Of a DNA stretch of 64,000 nucleotides, positions 1 to 8,115 are shown piece after piece. The stretch lies in contig NC_011687.1 of NCBI RefSeq assembly GCF_000150955.2, forward strand, positions 558,001 to 622,000. Reading direction: 5' to 3'. Origin of the DNA: Phaeodactylum tricornutum CCAP 1055/1. Lineage: Eukaryota > Bacillariophyta > Bacillariophyceae > Surirellales > Neidiaceae. The translations under genes and the position numbers were made by a program. Every line of letters begins with the position of its first letter. The stretch's first letter is position 1. The notes under the pieces were generated by a model that saw nothing but the letters and a program-made list of their open reading frames with translations, was not told the origin of the DNA and made no database searches.

Positions 1-867
1 TCTTCGCGCGTTGGATAGAGAAGCATTGTATCGCTCTGCGGAGTCCTTAGTATCCGCTGTGGTTAAGAAGGAGCGACAGTCCAGGTCATAACCCATGGCT
101 TGCAAATCGCGGGCCACTGCATCGGCTTCGTCCGCTCCCGTGGAATTTGGCAGCGGCACCGAGACGTCAATAGAATCTTTTGAGACGACGGTAGCCATTA
201 AAGCTCGTATCTTTTCTTTACGTAGCCGTGTGGCTGACTGGCGCCTGGGTGGTGCCGACAGCGGTTTTGTAGATTCACCAGGCTTTTTCGAGCGGATCAT
301 CTCGGAAGCTGGCACCCTTTTGGTATTTACAAAACGGCTGTTCGATCTCGTGCTATGTTTTTGATTCCTTTTCGACAGCGGGGTCCACTTTTCTTTGTTG
401 ATCTCAATTTTCTTTTTCTCCCGTCCATGAGAACGGCGTTCCTTGGCTGATGCCGGTGGTGTGTTGTACCCCAATGATGTTGCGCGCCGACCCAATCTTA
501 AAGGAGTGGCAAACGCTCGTGGACTAAGAGGCAGACGGTTTTTGACAGATCCGCGTTGGTGAGCTTGTTCTTCCGTAGTCCAGTCGGAATCTTCCCCGCT
601 GGAGGTACAATCACGACCTTCGTTTTCGTTGTTGTCGTCGTCCCCCCAAGAGGCACGATCCTCGTCGTCCGTTGCGGCTGACTGTGAATACAAGGATCCA
701 CCTTGCGAACTTGGTGTGTTCTGAGTATCGGAGGAATAACAGGCGGATCCGTCTTCCTCGCTTTCATCATCGCTGGAGGATAACTGCGGCGTCACGAGTT
801 TGCGCGACGTCGTGAAGTGCTTGCTCTTGACCCGGACGATCGTCGTTTCCACCCGACGGGACGTCAT
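1..867 (-). CDS. Partial Ser/basic-rich protein of unknown function, runs off the window edge
   Basis: An uninterrupted minus-strand frame of 289 codons starts at the ATG complementary to 865-867 and reads to base 1 with no stop, so the C-terminus lies outside the window. The N-terminal half is rich in Ser, Asp and Glu (an SSSDDESEEDG stretch), followed by Lys/Arg-rich segments with KEKIRALM- and REKKKIEINKEK-like runs. No membrane span or signal peptide is visible. This composition is typical of disordered nuclear or chromatin-associated proteins, but no family is recognised. The other frames over this stretch are broken into pieces shorter than 100 codons, which favours this one. Confidence 0.6.
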   Translation of the reverse strand, partial: MTSRRVETTIVRVKSKHFTTSRKLVTPQLSSSDDESEEDGSACYSSDTQNTPSSQGGSLYSQSAATDDEDRASWGDDDNNENEGRDCTSSGEDSDWTTEEQAHQRGSVKNRLPLSPRAFATPLRLGRRATSLGYNTPPASAKERRSHGREKKKIEINKEKWTPLSKRNQKHSTRSNSRFVNTKRVPASEMIRSKKPGESTKPLSAPPRRQSATRLRKEKIRALMATVVSKDSIDVSVPLPNSTGADEADAVARDLQAMGYDLDCRSFLTTADTKDSAERYNASLSNARR

Positions 868-1640
868 GATGATGCAGTTGTGATAGTGCGTTTGGGATGG
901 GAGGGATGGATTCTCGAGTCAATGTCTTAACCGTAAAGGGCCAAGTAGGCAACTGCGATGAATGCGCTCTGTGGAAGACTACAAAAGCAGTTGTTGACGA
1001 AGGAATATGGGTCACAGACAGCGCCAAAATCGTTGGATGCAAAAAGTGAGTCCTTTGCCGTCGCTGACAAGTTCGCCAAAGCTCGCCAATGTCTACGCAA
1101 CATCCTTCCGGATAGAAAATTGAGAAGGGATAGTAGACGAGAACTTCTGCACCTATTACAAAACTACTTTGGATGATGTCATTTACATGTTAAATAGTTT
1201 TGTCCTTGCAAGCTTGGTAATTAACTGATCGGGGTCACAGTGTCGTGGTTACGTTTGTCCTCGATAAAGTCATTTTCAATTCCCAACCCCATATCACAGG
1301 CCAAGGTATCTTCGGTGCCCTTTTCGTCCGTCCGGTTTCCGCTCTTGGGAGCGTCGGTTGGTCGGTCGGTCGGTCGGTATCGCCGGAGGTTTGTTCCGTC
1401 TGTCCTGGTCTCAGTCGTTTTTGGTGCGCCACCTGGAAGCCGTGTCTATCAACGTGACATTCAAAGGCAGTGAGAGAGCCGATCCAATATCGTCTTCTGT
1501 CCGACTCTTGAAACCACGACGCGAGCGACACACGTACTGCGCGCACAGTGGCAGTATAGTCCGTATAGATACATACATATATTTCCAGTAAAATATACAC
1601 TAGCACATTGCTATCCACACAGACCTTCCATTGGAAGACC
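868..1640. other. Intergenic region with a 72-codon ORF and a GGTC microsatellite
   Basis: This divergent spacer separates the partial minus-strand gene from the secreted-protein gene. It holds an ATG-started 72-codon plus-strand ORF at 958-1176, with an in-frame stop 12 bp before the ATG, encoding a basic, helix-prone C-terminus; I cannot tell it from chance. A GGTC tetranucleotide run lies at about 1355-1378. Bases 1177-1640 show no coding signal and probably carry the promoter and leader of the next gene. Confidence 0.4.
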
Positions 1641-2600
1641 ATGATAAGGATGAATGTGTCGAAAGCCATCATCATGTATGGGCAACTGTTTGCCGTAGCG
1701 CTCCTTGTGACGTCGGGAGTCTCGGCCGGATCGACATACCGATCGACCCTCGGCGCCTGGTGCATCCCCCGCGGGGGATCGGACTACGACACTAACGACA
1801 CGATAGAAGCGTACGAGCAGGCGCTGGAGTCGGTCAAAGCCAAGGTACTACAAACGGCAGCGTCGTCAATTGAGGATTTGCGTTCCGAAATCGTCGACGG
1901 TGGGAAAGTCGTGGAAGCCTTTGGCACCGCGACGGAGACCATTTGCAACCAAGCGTTGGAGGGTTTTGCGTCCGCCGCGCCGGAAGCCGGTGACGACGCC
2001 AACAAGGCGGCGACCTTTGATCGCAAACTGCAGGAACTCGAAGCCGCTCTCGACGCTCCGCTCCAAGTGCTCTACCTGAAGCAGTTGGGGTTTTTACGGG
2101 AGGCCGCGCTCCAACGCTACCGGGCGGCCACCAAGACGTCCGGTGCGTCCGATTACGAAGCAATGCTACAAGCCGACTCGCAGTTTGTGCGGGAAGCGGA
2201 CGGATCCATTCGGGAAGGATCGGACTGGGACTATACAGCCGAACGTGCTTTTTTGCAGTCGGTCATGAACAACATTGCCGAGTCCTCTCGCAAAGCCATG
2301 GACGTGCAAATGAACAGTGCACAACAGCAACAGACAGCCATGCAGTTCCTCCAGTCACAGCAACAAATGATTCAGCAGTTGCAGATGCAACTCTACGGAC
2401 AGTCGTCGCCCTGGAACGTGGGTGTGGCCTACCGTATCCCGGATACCAATTTCAATCTCCAGGGATCCTACCAACAGGGACGCGCCAACGTGCAACTCAG
2501 CTGCGTGCCGGACGAGTATGCTCCCTTTCTGGGACCCAACGGATTCACTAATGGTGTCGGACCGGGAAATTTGGGATTGTCGCTGAACTTGAGCGTTTAA
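1641..2600 (+). CDS. Secreted or organelle-targeted protein of unknown function
   Basis: The frame encodes 319 residues from the ATG at 1641; the open frame extends back to a TTG at 1608 but no earlier ATG exists. Residues 1-30 form a signal peptide with a hydrophobic core (QLFAVALLVTSGVSA). The middle (about 40-220) is helical, acidic and Ala-rich, with Lys/Glu/Gln spacing suggesting coiled coil. A Gln-rich stretch follows (SAQQQQTAMQFLQSQQQM). The last 65 residues are Gly/Asn/Pro-rich with alternating hydrophobic residues and end in LGLSLNLSV, resembling beta-hairpins. I recognise no family. The protein is predicted to enter the ER; whether it is secreted, membrane-associated or plastid-imported is not shown. 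Confidence 0.75.
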   Translation: MIRMNVSKAIIMYGQLFAVALLVTSGVSAGSTYRSTLGAWCIPRGGSDYDTNDTIEAYEQALESVKAKVLQTAASSIEDLRSEIVDGGKVVEAFGTATETICNQALEGFASAAPEAGDDANKAATFDRKLQELEAALDAPLQVLYLKQLGFLREAALQRYRAATKTSGASDYEAMLQADSQFVREADGSIREGSDWDYTAERAFLQSVMNNIAESSRKAMDVQMNSAQQQQTAMQFLQSQQQMIQQLQMQLYGQSSPWNVGVAYRIPDTNFNLQGSYQQGRANVQLSCVPDEYAPFLGPNGFTNGVGPGNLGLSLNLSV

Positions 2601-2714
2601 CATTTTAACAAAGCGAAGCATGGACTTTAGGAAAGATAGCAGCGTCCGTTGCTCGCCGTTCGATCGATCCTATTGGCTTCGGTCGGAAGGAAAGTGGCGA
2701 GCGCTCTTCTCAAC

Positions 2715-3449
2715 CTAGCAATAGCCTAGAAATTGTACGCCTACGGTACGATCGCGAGGACCGTCCAAATCTACCAACAAAACAGACTGCCACTGTCCAA
2801 TTACCATAACCCCATCCACTACCGGTATACTTTCCGACGAGCCCAGCAGCATGCTGAGAATATGGGAATGTGCGTTGATCGGTTCTTGATCACGCCACGC
2901 CTGCAGCGATTGAGGCTGATCAATATCCCAACCGTTATCCCGGCACCGCTGGGTCTCCTCCTGTGAATCGGGGCGCTGGTCAATGTCGTTGTGGTAGTAT
3001 CGGACGCCCTTTTGACGGTGGACCGAATCGGAGCGCTCGTCCGGTGGAGCCAATCGCAAAAAGTATTCTTCCATATCTCGTGCGAGACGCGCTTCGCGTT
3101 CATTCAGAACAATCGCCGTGGTAGTATGCCGACTTATCACGTTAACGACACCCTGCTGCAGACCACTGTGTTGGAGCAACTCTTGCAGGATGGGCGTCAA
3201 GTCTTCCACAGAAATCTTCTGCTGAGGTGGTCCTTTTTGTGAAGTTGTTATCTCTACTTGCTTGTATTCGCAAATGGGTTCCCCGAGGGATCTTCTTGCT
3301 GTATCCAAGATGCGGAACGATTGCTTTGGTGCTCCTTTCGCACGAGCTGCCGGAATTGAGGGCACAATTAAACCTCGGGCTACACGGCTGCCCGCAATGG
3401 CCAGAAGCAGACAAAGTACGTAAAGGAATGTGATGTCAGTGTTACGCAT
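2715..3449 (-). CDS. YjbQ/UPF0047-family protein with N-terminal signal peptide
   Basis: The protein has 244 residues from the ATG at 3449. Residues 1-27 look like a signal peptide or anchor (FLYVLCLLLAIAGS). The rest is the YjbQ fold: ISRHTTTAIVLNE, then RYYHNDID, then NAHSHILSMLLGSSESIPV, and the C-terminal GQWQSVLLVDLDGPR followed by VGVQFLG. The conserved His residues and the GxWQ..L.D.DGPR block are all present. Bacterial members have been linked to weak thiamine-phosphate synthase activity, but the physiological role of the family is unclear. An ER-type leader is unusual for it. A longer frame to a TTG at 3590 is less likely, because the ATG directly precedes the signal peptide. Confidence 0.85.
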   Translation of the reverse strand: MRNTDITFLYVLCLLLAIAGSRVARGLIVPSIPAARAKGAPKQSFRILDTARRSLGEPICEYKQVEITTSQKGPPQQKISVEDLTPILQELLQHSGLQQGVVNVISRHTTTAIVLNEREARLARDMEEYFLRLAPPDERSDSVHRQKGVRYYHNDIDQRPDSQEETQRCRDNGWDIDQPQSLQAWRDQEPINAHSHILSMLLGSSESIPVVDGVMVIGQWQSVLLVDLDGPRDRTVGVQFLGYC

Positions 3450-4662
3450 TGTCGAACCGGTAGCAGGCGTCAATCTTGCTTTGGAATAAGTCCTATCTTG
3501 AGACGTCGGAGAAGGAAAAAGTCGGGTAGGTAGACTGTCTAGGCTTCGTGATGGATATTGGCATGAACAGTAAACGCCTACTCTCAACAAACTGTGTGAG
3601 AGTGCAGTAAAAATGCTTCCTTTCCAACAAACCTTTCACTGTCTATTTGCTCACCAGTGTCAACTTTGAGTTTGAATTTAACTACAAATGAAACTTTCAA
3701 ATTCGAGAATAATGTAAACCGATCCAGGCACACGAATTTGACAGTAACACGATCCTTGCCATTTTCTCATTCTTTCCAACTGAACGTCCTCTTGTCCAAG
3801 ACGGTACACGCTCGATATTCACAAAATTGCCACGGTTTACGTCGTAACGGACGCCAATCAGTCTGTATCTCCCGGTATGTTGTGTCGGTAATACATGTAC
3901 GGGTCTCCTGCGACCAATCCCGACTGTACTCGCGTTGTTCTTCAATCGGCGAATGCGTTGGCGCCTCCTCAAATCCTGCCGTCACGTGAGCTGTACCCGC
4001 ATCCGTCCATTTATATATATTTGAACGTGGAAAAACAAATTGCACTAAGAAAAACACCTCAATCTCAAGTACATCTACAGTACCAAGCATTCCAGGTTGC
4101 TGGTCTGTCATCCATTCAGTACCATTCCTTGTACGGCCGCCAAGCAAGAGATGATAGGTGACGGGCGACGACCGCGACGTTTTGCACCCCATGCGGTATG
4201 GCTGAGCCGCACTGCTGTTGACGGAGCGTGGTGCGCCGTTGGTAGTTGTATTGGCCAAGGAGCTCAAGGCGGTCGAGTTCGGTTCCACACTAGACGCTGG
4301 CACTGGCTTCCCAAATAGGTCACGGTCAGAGTGTCGTAGAGTTGATACAAATGGATCAGTTCGTGGTATCCCACGCACCCTTTGCGTCAGGCCGTACTCT
4401 CATGGCGGAGAACGGTACGGAAGATACACTCTGTCATGCTACGACCATACACGGAGACAATAACAACAGCGTGCAAGGAATTTTGGTTTGCGCACGAGAT
4501 CTGGCTCCGTCTGTTCCATATTTTCGGCAAAGCTATTGATTTGTAAATACGATGCTCGGTCGAACAAACAAACTTGGAGTATACCGTTAACAGTGAGCTA
4601 CCTCCTGTTTGCATAGGATCACAATCCGTGCGTATCAGCTACAAAGAACCACGTTTGCGTTT
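3450..4662. other. Intergenic region, no supported gene
   Basis: About 1.2 kb lies between the YjbQ gene and the histidine-phosphatase gene. A minus-strand open frame covers 3767-4378 but starts at GTG; its first ATG is at 4192 (142 codons). Its product shows no domain, signal peptide or convincing composition. A TATATATAAATGG stretch near 4012 (minus sense) could be a TATA-like element or chance. I see no RNA gene or repeat here. Confidence 0.35.
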
Positions 4663-5685
4663 CTAGATCGATGATGTGGATTCCTCACACACAGCCACAC
4701 ACATCTCGGTTGCGTCCAGGGGGTGATCCACATCCAGCTCTGTCATGAGAATGGTTCGTCGACTGTCTGTATCTTCATCATCTCCTGTGTTATTCTCCAC
4801 TGCATCTTCTTCCTGCCACTGAATCCGATACCGCCGCAACTCGCAATTGGTAAACCGTTCCTGCACGTGCCGAGTTGCCGCGGCCGCGGTTGTGGATGGC
4901 GGTGCAGATGCTACTGATGGTGAATCGCTGGTATTGTGGCTTCTACCATCCCGCACTTGCACTCGAGGATGCTCCGTCATGGTAAAGCGCAAGATCCCAC
5001 CGTGCGTAACCAACAGTATTCGGTCTTCGGGGCGCGACAACAACCACCCCAACCCTTGGTAACCACGCTCGCTACAGGCCCGATGGGTTTCCAAATCGGG
5101 TGTCCAAAACGAATCTTCTTCGTGCGGGTGCAAGTGCTCCACATCCCAATGCGGAAACGTGCGTTGAATTTCCGAAACGCTCCGACGCTTGGCGTTCAAC
5201 AACCACCCGTTGATTTCGCGAAAGGACTCGTGCAAGACACGAAGATGCGGACGTTCGTCACCGTAAGTATTCGGTGGCAAGGCGAAATCCGCCGTTTGCA
5301 TAGCACGAGACAAGGGACTGCTTACTACGAGCTGAATCCGGTGTGGCCAGGGACTCGTGCGGTGCGCGTTCCAAACATCCCGGGCCTGTTGTTGTCCAAT
5401 CGCCGTGAGGGCACTGTCGAGGGAATCGTCCTGGCGCATCAATTCCAGGAATGTTTCGTGCGAGCATCCTTCGTCTTTGGCGGCTTCGGCGCGAGGATTG
5501 TGCGTGGCTTGGCCGTGACGGAGTATCCAGACGTCCTTGTACCTACCGGTGGACGCGGCCGCGACCCACTGGGATGAGGACCGGGCAGCTACCATACCGA
5601 CGAGGCCGTGGTAAGCAAGACTTGTGACACAAAACCGAATCAATGGGAACGATGCAGAAGTCCTAGCAGATGCACGGACGCTCAT
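4663..5685 (-). CDS. Histidine phosphatase family protein (phosphoglycerate-mutase-like)
   Basis: The protein has 340 residues from the ATG at 5685. Residues 1-30 are hydrophobic and basic, like a signal or transit peptide. The catalytic histidine lies in LRHGQATHN, followed by LDSALTAIGQQQA, the second Arg box VVSSPLSRAMQTA, an E.NGW segment and the late histidine in LLVTHGGILR. This order matches the plant/fungal phosphoglycerate-mutase-like branch of the histidine phosphatase superfamily, whose members dephosphorylate small phosphometabolites. True glycolytic mutase activity is not implied. The C-terminal 100 residues are acidic, with a Ser/Ala-rich loop. It is transcribed away from the LigB-like gene. 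Confidence 0.85.
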   Translation of the reverse strand: MSVRASARTSASFPLIRFCVTSLAYHGLVGMVAARSSSQWVAAASTGRYKDVWILRHGQATHNPRAEAAKDEGCSHETFLELMRQDDSLDSALTAIGQQQARDVWNAHRTSPWPHRIQLVVSSPLSRAMQTADFALPPNTYGDERPHLRVLHESFREINGWLLNAKRRSVSEIQRTFPHWDVEHLHPHEEDSFWTPDLETHRACSERGYQGLGWLLSRPEDRILLVTHGGILRFTMTEHPRVQVRDGRSHNTSDSPSVASAPPSTTAAAATRHVQERFTNCELRRYRIQWQEEDAVENNTGDDEDTDSRRTILMTELDVDHPLDATEMCVAVCEESTSSI

Positions 5686-6017
5686 GAAAATGAACTGGGA
5701 AATGGGTTCTCCGCAGATCAATGGGAAAAGGCGCTCCGAGTCTTGGTCTTTTCCTTGGGAGAATGGTCGTATTTTACGTCTTTACCCTTTCAGTTACTGT
5801 AGCAACAGTAACAGGAAACGCTTATCCACTCTCTACTACGAAAACGATTCTGCCGAAGATGTTTTGGGGGGAATGCCAGACCGAACGGGAAGACAACCTA
5901 TTTTCTACTGCTGTTGCCATACCGGTACCATACCTCTCTAACTGTACCTTGAGAGAAAAGGCTCACGGTCTGCCTCATTTTTCTGGATTAAAAACACACC
6001 AAATCGACGTCTCGGCA
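5686..6017. promoter_or_regulatory. Divergent spacer between phosphatase and LigB-like genes
   Basis: About 330 bp separates the chosen start codons of two divergent genes and probably contains both promoters. The plus-strand gene's frame is open back to an ATG at 5721, but using that start would leave only 35 bp between the two ATGs, and the translated stretch lacks conserved or compositional coding signal. Confidence 0.45.
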
Positions 6018-7184
6018 ATGGCGCGACGAACATACCAGCCTCGTCGCGAATGCTTGACGATCCTCCCTACTAACACGAAGTGGAATACCTATCGTATTGT
6101 CATAATTTTGCTCGTACTCGCGCTTGACTTCAATGGATCGGTCGTCGTACGCGCGAAACTCTTAGCCGCCGTGATCCTTCCGCACGGCGACTTTGCCTAC
6201 GACCCGACGTTGCTGCCGACATCCCATCCCGGTCGACCGATAGCCGATCGATTGGCTAGTACATCGCGTGCCGTCGGTCACTGGCTTGTCCAAAAGAATG
6301 TCGCTCCCGACGTTCTTTTCTTTTCAACGCCACACGGGATTGCCCTGTCCAACGATTTCGCCCTGTACCTGGGCTCCATGGCCAGTGGGACCGCGCGGAT
6401 TGGAAAAGATCTACGCAATGCCAGTTTCATTCCCTACAATGTGCGTATTGCCAACGTAACATTGGCTCCCACAATGGTGGCAGATCTTATACATTATTTG
6501 CGAGTACTGCGGCAACAAAATGTGTCGGGCGTTTCCACCTCGCCCGATGATGCCGATGACGTTCCTTTGCATTGGGCCGAAGTCATTCCACTTTCGTTTC
6601 TGGATTCCAACAAAAAAGGCAGCGTTGTAGGAAGAGAACAATCCGCTCTCAGAAAATCTCATCGGCGACGTCGCTTACCCACAGGCGCCGGCAAAACGAG
6701 GCAGCATTTGATATGGTCCCATCCGTTGCAGCGGTACAACGCAGCACCAGCCATGGTTCCGGAATTGCTGCACGTAGGATGTCTACTGCGGACTTGGCTT
6801 GAACAGCGCCCTGAAACATTTGCAGTCGTCGTCTCCGCCGATTTGTCTCATACACATCGACAGGACGGTCCCTACGGATATTCCAACACTTCAATAGCCT
6901 TTGATGCCGCCCTAGTGGAATGGGCGAGCGGCAATCCTTGTCGGAACCAAGCTGCTCTACTGGAGCGGGCTCGACACTTACAAGCAGGAGCAAAATCTTG
7001 TGGATACACCGGCCTGGTCCTTTTGCACGGAATACTTTGCTCAAGCAACGAAAATTGGGAATCCCAGTCGCCCCACAATTCGCAATTGTGGGAATCCAAG
7101 GTATGGGCAAACGGAAACGCGACCTATTTTGGCATGATGGCCGTCAGTATCGCAAAGAATTTTGAGGATATATCCTCACCATGA
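6018..7184 (+). CDS. LigB/MEMO-like class III extradiol dioxygenase-fold protein, membrane-anchored
   Basis: The chosen ATG at 6018 gives 388 residues; an upstream in-frame ATG at 5721 would give 487. One hydrophobic helix follows the start (RIVIILLVLALDFNGSVVV), a likely signal anchor. The rest has the LigB layout: an early metal-site histidine in VILPHGDFAYDP, DVLFFSTPHGI, then VVSADLSHTHRQDGPYGY with two candidate metal-site histidines, and the C-terminal GAKSCGYTGLVLLHGIL. Such proteins include protocatechuate-type ring-cleaving dioxygenases and the MEMO/AmmeMemoRadiSam-B group. The C-terminal CGYTG block and absence of other aromatic-pathway genes fit the latter, but the substrate cannot be read from sequence. 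A poorly conserved Ser/Arg insert occupies about residues 185-235. Confidence 0.75.
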   Translation: MARRTYQPRRECLTILPTNTKWNTYRIVIILLVLALDFNGSVVVRAKLLAAVILPHGDFAYDPTLLPTSHPGRPIADRLASTSRAVGHWLVQKNVAPDVLFFSTPHGIALSNDFALYLGSMASGTARIGKDLRNASFIPYNVRIANVTLAPTMVADLIHYLRVLRQQNVSGVSTSPDDADDVPLHWAEVIPLSFLDSNKKGSVVGREQSALRKSHRRRRLPTGAGKTRQHLIWSHPLQRYNAAPAMVPELLHVGCLLRTWLEQRPETFAVVVSADLSHTHRQDGPYGYSNTSIAFDAALVEWASGNPCRNQAALLERARHLQAGAKSCGYTGLVLLHGILCSSNENWESQSPHNSQLWESKVWANGNATYFGMMAVSIAKNFEDISSP

Positions 7185-7489
7185 TGTATGCGTAAGGCTC
7201 GACGACCTCTCCACTACTGAACAAGGAGCTGCGAGCGCACGCATTCGGCTAACAAATATCTACAATGGTGCCAAAGAAGTTGTGCCGTGGTAGATTCTTC
7301 AGCGTTTGATGGTCACATTATGTGTTTGGATGCTTTTTAAAGTTGCATCAACTCAAGAGAAACGGATGCAAATTCAGCGCAAAGAAGGCCCCACTGGCCT
7401 GTGTCGCTAGCAAATAGTACATATTTGATAGCTTTTAGATTGGTGAGTAGATCGAAGAGCTTTCAACAGCTTTGTTGTCTTATTTGATC

Positions 7490-7990
7490 GTCGCCTCTAT
7501 GTCCCGAATCGTACAAGTAGCTCATTTTCGAAGCTGAGCTCCTTTTGGATAGCTGCCTCGAACGCCCTGCCAGTCCATTGCTCGATGCAATAGGCGAAGC
7601 ACAGCATGCAAAAAAGTCGTGGGTGTTCAACATCCAAATGACCACGATGATGCGTGCAAAAAGTTCGTCACATGTTTTGACTCCCTTGTATCTGTGCCTG
7701 CTTGGGTTCAAGCTTTTCTGTCGTGGCTAGAATAAATGCTGCCACATACCGTTCAAAGTCACGCAAGCCTTTAAAGGTTGCCTACATGTCTAATAATTCC
7801 AAAACAAATTCCTGCCGTATCAAGCCCCAATGGTTTGGTGCGACCAATCTACAATTGGCAAATGGCTGTCGCAGCAGAACTCCGATTGGCTCAGCGAAAC
7901 GGCTCTATCCAGTCGATACGTGTTCGCTCAATGTGACAGAGATAACGTTCACCAGATTGCTCTCAAGAGAACTGCGTCGAGTTGTCTGGG
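7490..7990 (-). pseudogene. Decayed partial copy of the neighbouring GT14-like glycosyltransferase
   Basis: Minus-strand translation yields segments homologous to the intact gene at 8116-9894, in the same order. A stretch reading LIRQEFVLELLDM matches LMRKEFVLEILEM of the intact protein and is followed at once by a stop codon; after it, GLRDFERY matches GLCDFEMY. DELFARIIVVI matches DENLARIIFVI. After a frame change, EAAIQKELSFENELLVRFGT aligns with VAAVHNLVQEYENVFVLQFG. At least one frameshift and several stops separate these blocks, and no start codon is left. It lies directly downstream of the intact gene on the same strand, as expected for an old tandem duplicate. The rest of 7185-8115 shows nothing recognisable. 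Confidence 0.75.
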
Positions 7991-8115
7991 CAAAATGACA
8001 AAGAATCCTAGAATTGATCGATTCATGAAAAGTTGCCAGCTATGGAAGAGGCCGGAGCTTCAGCACAGTCCAGGAGATTTGCGAGTTCGAAACGCATAAA
8101 AGGAGCAGACACTAA

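Noticed and set aside
1235-1765. 176-codon minus-strand frame as a gene
   Set aside because: It overlaps the start of the secreted-protein gene on the other strand and a GGTC microsatellite; no domain is visible.
3767-4378. 203-codon minus-strand frame as a gene
   Set aside because: It starts at GTG, the first ATG removes a third of it, and no domain, leader or coding composition is visible.
5721-6017. N-terminal extension of the LigB-like protein from the ATG at 5721
   Set aside because: It leaves only 35 bp between two divergent start codons and adds residues without conserved character; kept as an alternative in the gene entry.
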